From positions 3,162,001 to 3,226,000 of the forward strand of contig NZ_CP071463.1 of NCBI RefSeq assembly GCF_017352095.1: a DNA stretch of 64,000 nt, written 5' to 3'. Under the pieces are notes generated by a model. The model saw only the letters and a program-made list of their open reading frames with translations. It was not told the origin of the DNA and searched no databases. This document shows positions 7,794 to 16,217 of this stretch, piece after piece (position 1 is the first letter of the stretch; each line of letters starts with the position of its first letter). The translations under genes and the position numbers were made by a program. This DNA is from Natrinema longum. Lineage in GTDB: Archaea; Halobacteriota; Halobacteria; Halobacteriales; Natrialbaceae.

Positions 7794-9010
7794 TCGATCT
7801 CACACGACTCATCAGAGGACTCGACAACCGACCGGAACAGATCCGTTACGAGAAGCGCCGCGCGAGCGACGCCCTCGTCCCGCTGGTCGTCTGGAATACG
7901 ACCCCCGCGTGCAACCTGCGGTGCAAGCACTGCTACTTCGGGGCCTGCGACGAGCGCGACAGCGAGGAGCTGTCGACCGCCGAGGCCAAGGCCTTCATCG
8001 ACTCGCTGGCCGCGGTGAACGTGCCGGTACTCGTCTTTAGCGGCGGGGAACCGTTCTTCCGCGACGACATCGCCGAACTCACCCGGTACGCCTCGGAACG
8101 GGGATTGCGTCCGATCGCCTCGAGCAACGGGACCTTCCTCACCGAGGAACGCGCCCGAGACGTGGCCGACGCGGGGATGCAGTACGTCGGCGTCTCCCTG
8201 GACGGCGTCGGGGCGACGAACGACGAGTTCCGCGGCGTCGACGGGGCCTTCGAGCGAGCCCGCAACGGACTCCGCAACGCCCGTGACGCCGGGATGGGGA
8301 CGGGGATCCGGTGTACGATGACCCAGGGAACCGTCGACGACGTCCCCGCGGTGATCGATCTCGCCGTCGAGGAGGGGATCGACCGCGTCAACCTCTTTCA
8401 CCTCATCTACTCCGGACGCGGCGGCGACATCACCGACGCCGACCTATCGTTCGAGCGCACGCGTGAAATCGTGGACTACCTCTACGAGCGAACCAAAACG
8501 CTCGCCGAGACCCACCCCGACATGCAGATCCTGACTGCCGGCAACTACGCCGACGCGGTCTACCTCTACCACCGGATTCGAGAGGACATGCCGGCCCACG
8601 CCGAACGGGCTCGGGAACTCCTGTTCGACGACGGCCCCGGTCGAGTGGTCAAGAACGGCGACGCCGGCCCGAAGGTCGTCAACGTCGACCACCGCGGCGA
8701 CGTCCACCCGAGCATGTTCCTCTCGCAGTACACGCTCGGGAACGTCCGCGAACAGTGCCTCGACGAGATCCTCGCCGAAAGCGATCTCTGGTCCGAGCTG
8801 GCCGAGCCGACCGACCACCTGAACGGGAAATGCGGCCGCTGTCCGTGGAAGGAGGTCTGTGGCGGCAACTCCCGTGCCCGCGCCGCCGCGGTCTACGACG
8901 ACCTCTGGGCCGAGGATCCGCGGTGTTATCTCACCGACGCCGAGTACAGGACGGCGGAACTCCCGCCCGAACACACGCCTCGGGTCGACGCGCCCGTAGT
9001 ACTTGAGTAG
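7790..9010 (+). CDS. nirJ: Radical SAM heme d1 synthesis protein, NirJ-like
   Basis: A 406-residue radical SAM enzyme. C41-x3-C45-x2-C48 (CNLRCKHC) binds the SAM cluster, and FSGGEPF is the SAM-binding GGE motif. The C-terminal auxiliary cluster set is C348-x2-C351-x5-C357-x21-C379, with the sequence VCGGNSRARA. In my recollection CGGN/CNGNTRVRA is typical of NirJ, while AhbC and AhbD have CGGCRARA. Further NirJ-like landmarks are YSGRG, AGNYADA and LGNVRE with a VHP segment. NirJ removes two propionates from didecarboxysiroheme. AhbC of the alternative heme b pathway is the main competitor; the d1 operon context favours NirJ. The gene overlaps its upstream neighbour (ATGA) and is 4 nt from hemA. 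Confidence 0.8.
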   Translation: MIDLTRLIRGLDNRPEQIRYEKRRASDALVPLVVWNTTPACNLRCKHCYFGACDERDSEELSTAEAKAFIDSLAAVNVPVLVFSGGEPFFRDDIAELTRYASERGLRPIASSNGTFLTEERARDVADAGMQYVGVSLDGVGATNDEFRGVDGAFERARNGLRNARDAGMGTGIRCTMTQGTVDDVPAVIDLAVEEGIDRVNLFHLIYSGRGGDITDADLSFERTREIVDYLYERTKTLAETHPDMQILTAGNYADAVYLYHRIREDMPAHAERARELLFDDGPGRVVKNGDAGPKVVNVDHRGDVHPSMFLSQYTLGNVREQCLDEILAESDLWSELAEPTDHLNGKCGRCPWKEVCGGNSRARAAAVYDDLWAEDPRCYLTDAEYRTAELPPEHTPRVDAPVVLE

Positions 9011-9014
9011 ACAG

Positions 9015-10313
9015 ATGCACGCACCCGACTTGGCACCCACCGACGCGAGAACCGACCTCGACTCGGCGACGGTCGCGACGATGCCAAAGAGCGTCCGCCG
9101 GCTCGCGTGTTGCCGGGTCAGTTGCGCCACGCACTCGACGGACGAGTTGGGAGCGATCCGGCCGGCCGAACCGCTCGAGGTTGCCCGTCGGATCGCAGGA
9201 CACGACCGCGTCACTGAGGCGGTCGTCCTCTCGACGTGCAACCGGGTGGAGGCGTACTGCAGCACTCGGACGCCGGCGGATCGGGACGAGGGGCTTCGCG
9301 TCGCACGCGAGGCGCTCGGCGATCCCGACGGCGCGCGGACGGAGACGGGGCTCGACGTCGTCGACCACCTGTTCCGCGTCGCCTGCGGACTCGAGAGCAC
9401 CGTCGTCGGCGAGGCTCACGTCCTCGGACAGCTCCGTCGAACGTTCGAAACGGCACTCGAGGCGGGGCTCGCCGGCGGCGTGGTGACGCGGACGGCGGAC
9501 GCAGCCGTCTCGGTGGGACGGCGCTGCCGCGACGAGACCGACATCAACGAGGGGACGGTCAGCTACGGGAGTGCGACCTGTGAGCGACTCGAGGCTCGCG
9601 GCCGAGTGCCGGACCGCCTCGTCGTCGTCGGCGCGGGTGAGATGGCGACCTCGGTCGCGAAGGCAGCCACGCATCGATGGGAGAGTCGCGTCGACGTCGT
9701 CAACCGCTCGAGCGCGCCGGAGATAGTCACGGCGGACGGGAAATACTGGCCGCTCGAGTCGCTGGGAGCGGCGATAGCCGACGCGGACGCCGTCGTGACG
9801 GCGACGGGCGCGGCGGACCCAGTGGTGACCGCCGAAACGATGCGGGAACTCGAACGCGAGACGGTCGTCGTCGACCTGGCGAACCCGCCGGACGTCGCCG
9901 AGGCGGTTCGACACTCCGCCGTTCCGGTCATGGATCTCGACGAAATCCAGGCCGGGATCGAGGCGGCCGTCTCGGGTCGGCGGGACGCGATCCCGGCAGT
10001 CGAAGCTGCGGTGACCGACGCGGTCGCGTCGTTCGTCGATCGGGAACGCGAGAACCGCGCCGAGGACACGCTCCGGGGCCTCCACCGCACTGCGGCGACG
10101 ATTCGTGAGCGCGAACTCGAGCAGGCGCGGACCCGCCTCGAGAACGGGGACGACCCCGAGGCCGTCTTGGACGACTTCGCCAGCGCGCTGACCGGGTCGC
10201 TCCTCGGGACGCCGACCGAACGCCTTCGGACGGCTGCACGCGACGGCGACGATGCGATCATCGAGGCCACACACCGACTCTTCGATCTCGACGCCGACCT
10301 CGAGGAGTCGTGA
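9015..10313 (+). CDS. hemA: Glutamyl-tRNA reductase
   Basis: A 432-residue glutamyl-tRNA reductase, the NADPH enzyme making glutamate-1-semialdehyde for tetrapyrroles. The nucleophile Cys75 is in LSTCNRVEAY, the HVLGQLRRTFE and GSATCERLE segments follow, the Rossmann motif is VVVGAGEMA, and a C-terminal dimerisation domain ends the protein. The N-terminus (ACCRVSCATHSTDELGA) looks unlike the usual haloarchaeal HemA start. This, with its place as last gene of the heme d1 operon, suggests a second, pathway-dedicated copy. ATG 9015 is preferred to the in-frame TTG at 9003. Confidence 0.9.
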   Translation: MHAPDLAPTDARTDLDSATVATMPKSVRRLACCRVSCATHSTDELGAIRPAEPLEVARRIAGHDRVTEAVVLSTCNRVEAYCSTRTPADRDEGLRVAREALGDPDGARTETGLDVVDHLFRVACGLESTVVGEAHVLGQLRRTFETALEAGLAGGVVTRTADAAVSVGRRCRDETDINEGTVSYGSATCERLEARGRVPDRLVVVGAGEMATSVAKAATHRWESRVDVVNRSSAPEIVTADGKYWPLESLGAAIADADAVVTATGAADPVVTAETMRELERETVVVDLANPPDVAEAVRHSAVPVMDLDEIQAGIEAAVSGRRDAIPAVEAAVTDAVASFVDRERENRAEDTLRGLHRTAATIRERELEQARTRLENGDDPEAVLDDFASALTGSLLGTPTERLRTAARDGDDAIIEATHRLFDLDADLEES

Positions 10314-10462
10314 GCCGGCGACCGCGTCTCCGGGACCGTCGTCGGCTGCAGCGACGAATCGACCGAGGAAGTCGCTTCGACGGCCACGACGGGCTATGGT
10401 CGAGCGACCGTCGGCTGTCGTAAGTCGACTATTGAAACTACTTCTGGTTTACTCCCCACAAT

Positions 10463-10490
10463 ACTGGAACCAATACCAGTTATATTTATA
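10463..10490 (+). promoter_or_regulatory. Promoter with adjoining inverted repeat, wtpA-like gene
   Basis: A TATA element TTATATTTATA at 10480-10490 lies 22-32 nt before the ATG at 10512. ACTGG (10463-10467) and CCAGT (10476-10480) form an inverted repeat directly abutting it, a position suited to a repressor or activator. A molybdate/tungstate regulator is the obvious guess but is not shown. Confidence 0.45.
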
Positions 10491-10511
10491 CCAGGAATAG
10501 AAAGGGATGGT

Positions 10512-11465
10512 ATGGATACCCACGACGGTCGCGGTCGGAGTCCCTCGAGGAGCCGTCGGGAGTTACTCGCTGGTGCGGGCGGCCTCACCGCGGGACTCGT
10601 CGGGACTGCGGGTTGTCTCGGCAGCACCGACGGGGTTCGGGTGCTCGCTGCGGGCAGCCTTGCTATCGCCCTCGAAGAGCGGATCGGCCCGGCGTTCGAA
10701 GCCGAGTCCGACGTCCACTACGAGGGCGAATATCACGGGACCAACGCGGTGTTGCGGCTGGTCGAGGACGGAACGAAGTATCCGGACGTCGTGATCGGAG
10801 CCGACATCGAACTCCTGCGGGATCGACTCTACCCCGACCACGCCGACTGGGACGCCTCGTTCGCGGCCAACGAGGTCGTGATCGCCTACGAACCGGAGAC
10901 CGAGCTGGGGGCGTGTCTCGAGACCGATCGCCCGTGGTACGAGTGTTTCGGCGACGCCGACGAGGGGGCGATCGCGATCAGTGATCCGGATCTCGACCCG
11001 CTTGGCTATCGGGCGCTCCTCCTCTTCGAACTCGCCGAACGGGAACACGGGCTCGACGGGTTTCGCGACGCGATGGCCGACACAGTCGCTTACGTTCCCG
11101 ACGAGACGCAACTGCTCGCCGATGTCGAGAGCGGGAATCGCGCCTGTGCGGTCGCCTACAGCAATATGGCGGCCGAGCGTGAGGTCGCCGTCCGCCGGCT
11201 CTCCGACGCGTACAACTTCGGTGCGCCCGCCGCCGCCGACCGGTACGCGCAGGCGAGTTACACGACCGCTGATGGCCACACTGTCGAGGGATCGCCCGTC
11301 GTCTACAACGCGACGGTCCGTACCGACGCGGACGATCCCGTGGCAGGACGGGAGTTCGTCGCGTTCCTCCTCGAGAACGACGACCTGCTCACCGAGTCCG
11401 GACTGCGCGTCGACGACTCGTTGCCGCGATTTCACGGCGATCCGCCGGAGGCGATCAAGCCGTGA
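10512..11465 (+). CDS. wtpA: Tungstate/molybdate-type ABC binding lipoprotein
   Basis: A 317-residue exported substrate-binding protein with an N-terminal twin Arg (SRRELLAGAGG) and lipobox AGC, so Tat-exported and lipid-anchored. The mature part opens VRVLAAGSLAIALEERIGPAFE, the pattern of the WtpA/ModA family (AGSL at the oxyanion site). It continues with GTNAVLRLVEDGTKYPDVVIGAD, DPDLDPLGYRALL and the late AVAYSNMAAE segment. Tungstate versus molybdate cannot be told by reading. GTGA overlap with the permease gene shows one operon. Molybdopterin enzymes such as nitrate reductase would need this substrate, which fits the neighbouring d1 operon. Confidence 0.8.
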   Translation: MDTHDGRGRSPSRSRRELLAGAGGLTAGLVGTAGCLGSTDGVRVLAAGSLAIALEERIGPAFEAESDVHYEGEYHGTNAVLRLVEDGTKYPDVVIGADIELLRDRLYPDHADWDASFAANEVVIAYEPETELGACLETDRPWYECFGDADEGAIAISDPDLDPLGYRALLLFELAEREHGLDGFRDAMADTVAYVPDETQLLADVESGNRACAVAYSNMAAEREVAVRRLSDAYNFGAPAAADRYAQASYTTADGHTVEGSPVVYNATVRTDADDPVAGREFVAFLLENDDLLTESGLRVDDSLPRFHGDPPEAIKP

Positions 11466-12301
11466 GCAGCTCCAGTCCTGAGGGCCCTGATGACCATCGT
11501 CCCCGTTTTACTGCTAGCTTCGAGTGGCTCCCGACGGGGCTGGCCGTCCCGGCGCTACTCGGCGCAGTATTGCTCGCGTACTTCGTCGTCCCCGTCGCCG
11601 TCTTTCTGCTTCGAATGCGGGCGGTCGATCTCGTCGCCGGGCTCACGGATCCGACGATTCGGGACGCGATCAGAACCTCGCTGGTGACGGCCCCGGTTTC
11701 GACGACCATCGCGACCGTCTTCGGCGTCCCGCTGGCGTACGTCCTCTCGCGGGGCTCGTTTCGCGGCAAGCGGCTGGTCGAAGCGCTCGTCTTGCTCCCG
11801 CTCGTCGTCCCGCCGATCGTCGGCGGCGTGATGTTGCTGACCATCGTCGGTCGATACACGCCGATCGGCGCGGCCGCCGTGGCGCTCGGGATGCCGTTGA
11901 CGGGAAGCCACGCCGGCGTCGTCCTCGCCCAGACGTTCGTCGCCGCGCCGTTTCTCGTCGTTACCGCCCGCGCGGGCTTCGACGGCGTCGATCCCCGCCT
12001 CGAGGAAGCCGCGCGGACGATGGGGTACGGGCCACTGCGAACGATACGACTGGTGTCGCTGCCGCTCGCGCGCAACGCCATCGCCGCCGGGATCGTACTG
12101 ACGTTCGTCCGGGCGATCGGCGAGTTCGGCGCGACGATGATGGTCGCGTATTCACCGCGGACCATGCCCGTTCAGATCCGCGTCTCGTTTATCGCTCGTG
12201 GGATCGACGCCATCGTCCCCATCGCGCTCGCCTTGCTCGCGATCGCCGTGATCGTCGTCGTCGCCGTCCAGTTGCTGGTCGGAACGCCCAAGCAACACTG
12301 A
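11462..12301 (+). CDS. wtpB: Tungstate/molybdate-type ABC permease
   Basis: A 279-residue BPD-type permease with about six membrane segments. The coupling-helix region EEAARTMGYGPLRTIRLVSLPLARNAI and the GEFGATMMVA segment are characteristic of ModB/WtpB/CysW permeases. GTG start overlaps the stop of the binding protein (GTGA). No ATPase gene follows; an ATPase encoded elsewhere is needed. The first 25 residues are a polar cytoplasmic tail. Confidence 0.85.
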   Translation: MSSSSPEGPDDHRPRFTASFEWLPTGLAVPALLGAVLLAYFVVPVAVFLLRMRAVDLVAGLTDPTIRDAIRTSLVTAPVSTTIATVFGVPLAYVLSRGSFRGKRLVEALVLLPLVVPPIVGGVMLLTIVGRYTPIGAAAVALGMPLTGSHAGVVLAQTFVAAPFLVVTARAGFDGVDPRLEEAARTMGYGPLRTIRLVSLPLARNAIAAGIVLTFVRAIGEFGATMMVAYSPRTMPVQIRVSFIARGIDAIVPIALALLAIAVIVVVAVQLLVGTPKQH

Positions 12302-12445
12302 GACGGACCGCATGATACGTCGTCGTGTGGCGCTTGTCGTCTCCTCCCTCGAACCCATCAAAACGCGTGTAATTCGCTCTGAGCGGTTCTAAGTGCTTTG
12401 GAAGTGGGGTTATGGAGTTCGTCGTCATATCCATGGGTGAGACTC

Positions 12446-13114
12446 ATGACATCCATCGCAGACATCGAGATCCCGGCTGACGGAACCGGAACGGGCGAGC
12501 TGTTCGCGGCTGTCCCCTCCCTGACGTGCGAAATGGAACGGGTAATCGCCTCGAGCGGCCACGGGCTCTGGCTGTCGGGGCCCTCGCGCTCGGAGATCGA
12601 AGCGGCCCTCGACGAGGCCGCCGCGATCGGCACGTATTCCCGGATCAGCAGCGACGAGGACCGGTGGCTGTACGATATCGAGTTCGAACCCGACACCGTC
12701 GATCCGTTCGAGCTCACCCTCGAGGAAGGCGGGACGGTACTGAGCGCCGCCGCGTCGAACGGCACGTGGCTGCTCACCGTCCGCGTGGTCGACCGCGAGA
12801 GCGTGAGTTCGCTGTACGACCGCCTCGACGACAACGACGTCACGCCGACGATCGTCCGGCTTTTCGATCTCGCCGAGGAGAGCCACTCCCAGTGTGGGCT
12901 GACGGCCCGCCAGTACGAAACGCTGGTCGCAGCGATCGATCACGGCTACTTCGAGATCCCCCGCGAGGTCTCGATGCAGGAACTGTCCGAGGAACTGGGT
13001 ATCTCCCACCAGGCCCTCTCCGAGCGACTGCGCCGGGCCTACCGCGCACTCGTCACGTCCGAACTCAACGTGACCGAAGAAGAGACCGCCGCACCGCCGA
13101 TCCCGTCGAACTGA
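12446..13114 (+). CDS. Bat-type HTH_10 transcriptional regulator
   Basis: A 222-residue regulator. The C-terminal domain (about residues 150-207) is a clear HTH_10 domain: CGLTARQYETLVAAIDHGYF, then ELSEELGISHQALSERLRRA. The N-terminal 140 residues resemble the sensor-like domain found in many haloarchaeal bacterio-opsin activator homologs. Only two Cys are visible, so the Cys-rich sensor of the denitrification regulator NarO is absent. Target genes are unknown; the adjacent wtpAB and d1 operons are candidates by position only. Confidence 0.8.
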   Translation: MTSIADIEIPADGTGTGELFAAVPSLTCEMERVIASSGHGLWLSGPSRSEIEAALDEAAAIGTYSRISSDEDRWLYDIEFEPDTVDPFELTLEEGGTVLSAAASNGTWLLTVRVVDRESVSSLYDRLDDNDVTPTIVRLFDLAEESHSQCGLTARQYETLVAAIDHGYFEIPREVSMQELSEELGISHQALSERLRRAYRALVTSELNVTEEETAAPPIPSN

Positions 13115-13240
13115 GTGCCCTCGAGGGAACGGCGTTCGTCCGACGGTCGAAGCGATGGGTTTCGCCGGTCGGTCCGTTGATCGCCGATCGGTCGACTGAA
13201 CGAACTCGACACCGTTGTTCCAGAGGGGAAGTCTCCAACA

Positions 13241-13249
13241 GTTAATATC
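13241..13249 (+). promoter_or_regulatory. TATA box of the enoyl-CoA hydratase gene
   Basis: GTTAATATC lies 22-30 nt before the ATG at 13271. Confidence 0.5.
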
Positions 13250-13270
13250 CGGCCGACCAACACCTGCGGC

Positions 13271-14035
13271 ATGGAGATCAACAGCGACGACGGCGTGTTG
13301 CGACTGGCGTTCGACCGACCCGCTGCGCTCAACGCGCTCACGATGGAGACGGCCGACGAGCTAGCCGACGAGATCGAAGCCGCCACGCCCGAGGCGTACG
13401 ACGCGATCGTCATCACCGGCAACGGCGACGCGTTCAGCGCCGGGGGCGACCTCGAGTCGATGGCGGAAACGCCCGACTCCTCGAAGGCAGCCTACGAGCG
13501 GGTCACCGAAACCTTCGGCCGCGTCGTCGAAGCGATGCTCGAGTGTCCGGTTCCGATCGTCGCGAAGGTAAACGGCGACGCCATCGGTGCCGGACTCTCG
13601 ATCGTCGCGCTCGCGGACATCGCCTACGCCGCCGCCGACGCGACGTTTTCCTGTGCGTTCGTCAGAGTGGGCCTGATTCCCGATACCGGCGGTACCGTCA
13701 TCCTCCCGCACATCGTCGGACTGCGGGCCGCAAAGCAACTCGCGTTCACCGGCGAGTTCTTCGACGCCGAGCGTGCGGCCGACCTCGAGTTGATCAACGA
13801 GTCGGTCCCCGCCGACGAACTCGACGATCGCGTCGCCGAAACCGTCGCGGGACTTGCCAGCGGCCCGACGGCCACAATCGGCATGATGAAACAGGCCATG
13901 CACGAGAACATGGGTCGCGCCTGGGACGACGCGCTCGACTACGAGAACCTGCTGCAGGCACAGGCCCGGACGTCGGACGCCCACGAGGAAGGTGTCACTG
14001 CGTTCCTCGAGGACCGGGAGCCGGAGTTCGAGTAA
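13271..14035 (+). CDS. Enoyl-CoA hydratase/isomerase family protein
   Basis: A 254-residue crotonase-fold protein. It shows the opening FDRPAALNALTMETADEL, the oxyanion-hole segments GDAFSAGGDLESM and NGDAIGAGLSIVALADI, and the later FVRVGLIPDTGGT. The C-terminal helices are complete. Crotonase members hydrate enoyl-CoA, isomerise double bonds or do other CoA chemistry; the exact substrate cannot be chosen. The gene stands alone with its own promoter. Confidence 0.9.
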   Translation: MEINSDDGVLRLAFDRPAALNALTMETADELADEIEAATPEAYDAIVITGNGDAFSAGGDLESMAETPDSSKAAYERVTETFGRVVEAMLECPVPIVAKVNGDAIGAGLSIVALADIAYAAADATFSCAFVRVGLIPDTGGTVILPHIVGLRAAKQLAFTGEFFDAERAADLELINESVPADELDDRVAETVAGLASGPTATIGMMKQAMHENMGRAWDDALDYENLLQAQARTSDAHEEGVTAFLEDREPEFE

Positions 14036-14143
14036 TCGCCTCCTCCGACTCCGTTTCGGCACCGAGACTCGAGTCCGACCGCCCGGTCGCAAGCGCGCGC
14101 AAGCACCACGACCTTGCGCGGCTCGACCGTCGATGACACTGTA

Positions 14144-14569
14144 ATGACCCCACAATTTACCGACGACGACGTCGGCAAACGCGTCGTCAACGCCGGCGGT
14201 GACGAGGTCGGAATGGTCGCAGCCGTCGAACACGGGACGGCTCACGTCGAACCGGACCCCGGAATCACGGACTCGATCAAGGCAACGCTCGGCTGGAGCG
14301 ATAGCGGGGCCGATACCTACCCGCTTCAGGAAGAGGCGGTCAGTCGCGTCACCGACGACGAAATCCACCTCGAGGGTGACCTCTCCGGTGTCGGCGCGTC
14401 CGGCGGGACCGGCGAGATGGACACCGGGACCGGCACGGCCGGTTCCGGGACGGGACAGGATCGCGGTATCGACCGGGACGACGACGATATTAGCGGCTCG
14501 GACGACGAGGGGCTGATCCGCGACGACGATGACGACGACCTCCTCGGCGACGACGACCGAAGCCGGTAA
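14144..14569 (+). CDS. PRC-barrel-like protein with Asp-rich tail
   Basis: A 141-residue protein. The first 80 residues are a small barrel-like domain (DDVGKRVVNAGGDEVGMVAA, then HVEPDPGITDSIKATLGW) of the PRC-barrel kind widespread in haloarchaea. The rest is a low-complexity Gly/Thr/Ser linker (about 85-112) and a tail dominated by Asp. A role as an adaptor is possible but unproven. ATG 14144 opens the conserved MTPQFTDDDVG segment. Confidence 0.7.
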   Translation: MTPQFTDDDVGKRVVNAGGDEVGMVAAVEHGTAHVEPDPGITDSIKATLGWSDSGADTYPLQEEAVSRVTDDEIHLEGDLSGVGASGGTGEMDTGTGTAGSGTGQDRGIDRDDDDISGSDDEGLIRDDDDDDLLGDDDRSR

Positions 14570-14695
14570 CACCGTTTCGAACCTCTTTCGGCGACGCCGC
14601 ATCGAGTTCGAGGAGCGACGGTTCGACGGCCCGAGTCGGCATCGAGTCCCGCCTCGAGCGGCGGAACGACGCGGATCGTCGATCGGACCGGCTGA

Positions 14696-15955
14696 TCAGT
14701 CCTCCTCTTGCTCCTCGTTTTCGTCGCTGTGGTCCAGTTCGGACAGTCCGTGCGTGTCCTCGCTTTCGCCCGTCTCGTCGGCCCGATCCATCTCACCGCC
14801 ACTTCGGCCCTCGGGTAGCTCCTCGCCAGCCTCTCGAGAATCTCGGGCTTCCGACCGTGCACGCTCCTCCTGGTGACTCCGTGCAGTCGGTCGTCCTCCC
14901 TGCTCGCGGTGTTCCGTCTCGATGCGCTGTGAGTACTGGTCCGTAACCCGTCCCTGACCGGTCGTCCGTGGCTGCGATGACGCCCCCCGTTGCGGTGGCT
15001 GAGACGATTCCCGTCCCTGCATCGGTTGTCCGTACTCGCTGGCGCGTCCGCCCTGTTCACTGCCCCGAGGCTGGCCACCCTGCTGGCTCTGGGGTCCCCG
15101 TTGCCCGGACCGTGGCTGTGGTTCCTGCGAGTGACGCTGCGGCCGCCCTTCCTGGACGTATTGCCCGTGCTGTTCGAACTGGCCGGTCGTGTGTGTTCGA
15201 TCCGACTCCTGTGGCGGGCCGCCGGATCGACTCCGTTGGGACCCACCCAGCCTGTCCTGCTGGCTCCGACGCTCCTGAGGGGTGGTGTCCGACTGTCCCG
15301 AGCGTGTCTGCACTCCCGTCATCGGTCGTTGCTGGAAGCCGGCGGCGCTCGCCGATTCGCCGCCGTACTCCCGTGGTGAGACCCACTCGCCGATCCCAGC
15401 GGAACGTTGTGGCTGCGATCGCTCGCTCGAGGCACGCCCCTCGCCCGGCTGTGGCCGTGGCACGTCGCTCGGTCGCTCAGTGCTGGTCTGTTCCCCGGCA
15501 AGTTGCTGTCCGCCGGCCTGCTGACTCCGCATCTGCTGGTCGGCCATCCGACCGCCCGTCTCGTGTCGGCGTGGTTCCGCTTCGCTGGCCCGACCCTGTC
15601 CGATCGGCTGCGAGCCCATCTCCTCCATCTGGGGCTGTGTGGCCGCCTGCATGCCCTTTTCCATCGCCCGCTCCATCTCCGGCACGACGGCCTCCATCCC
15701 CTGGAGATAGCTCTGGACCATCGATTCGGTGAACTGCGAACCCGGCGCGCTCTCGAGGATCGTTTTCGTCATTTCGAGGCCCTGTCGCTGGGCAGTTTCC
15801 TGCCACTCGAGTGCACTCAGCGTCATGCGGGCCATATTGCGCTGGAGGTCGATCAGCTGTTCTATCGTCTGCTGACCCTGGTTCATCGTCGACTGTGCCA
15901 TCCGCTCCGTGTCCCTGTCCGTGTTCCGGGACTGCTGCCGTTGCTGGTCTCTCAT
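14696..15955 (-). CDS. Gln/Arg/Gly/Ser-rich disordered protein with helical head
   Basis: A 419-residue protein of unusual composition. Residues about 15-115 are a helical, Met- and Gln-rich head (TIEQLIDLQRNMARMTLSAL, later GMEAVVPEMERAMEKGMQ) reminiscent of phasin-like or stress-granule helices. From about residue 125 to 370 it is low-complexity sequence rich in Gln, Arg, Gly, Ser and Pro with near-repeats such as SQPPQRG and SQQGGQPRG. The last about 50 residues are acidic. The basic, Gln-rich middle contrasts with the acidic proteome around it. A polyhydroxyalkanoate-granule (phasin) or condensate-forming role is a guess. Start ATG 15955. Confidence 0.7.
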   Translation of the reverse strand: MRDQQRQQSRNTDRDTERMAQSTMNQGQQTIEQLIDLQRNMARMTLSALEWQETAQRQGLEMTKTILESAPGSQFTESMVQSYLQGMEAVVPEMERAMEKGMQAATQPQMEEMGSQPIGQGRASEAEPRRHETGGRMADQQMRSQQAGGQQLAGEQTSTERPSDVPRPQPGEGRASSERSQPQRSAGIGEWVSPREYGGESASAAGFQQRPMTGVQTRSGQSDTTPQERRSQQDRLGGSQRSRSGGPPQESDRTHTTGQFEQHGQYVQEGRPQRHSQEPQPRSGQRGPQSQQGGQPRGSEQGGRASEYGQPMQGRESSQPPQRGASSQPRTTGQGRVTDQYSQRIETEHREQGGRPTARSHQEERARSEARDSREAGEELPEGRSGGEMDRADETGESEDTHGLSELDHSDENEEQEED

Positions 15956-16217
15956 ACCACTCACCTGAGGATCCGTCGCCGCTGTCGATCCTCGGTTACG
16001 ACTGAGCCCAACCGAGACGCAAATAAAGGGAGTCGTCGGTTCCAGTCGGTAGTACGTCACCAATTCGCCGTAACGAGCTGTCGCTCATCAGTCAATTGGC
16101 GAGACGATACCGGCGTCCCATCCCGGAGTAATCGATGCTGTCGCGGCGTCCGACAGCGTAATTACTGCTTGGGGAGCCGGCATCGAACCGAGAACCGGAC
16201 GACGGCCGAGGCCGCGG

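Noticed and set aside
12446-13114. HTH_10 regulator as a NarO-type denitrification regulator
   Set aside because: NarO-type proteins have a Cys-rich sensor; only two Cys are visible here, so only the general Bat-type call is kept.
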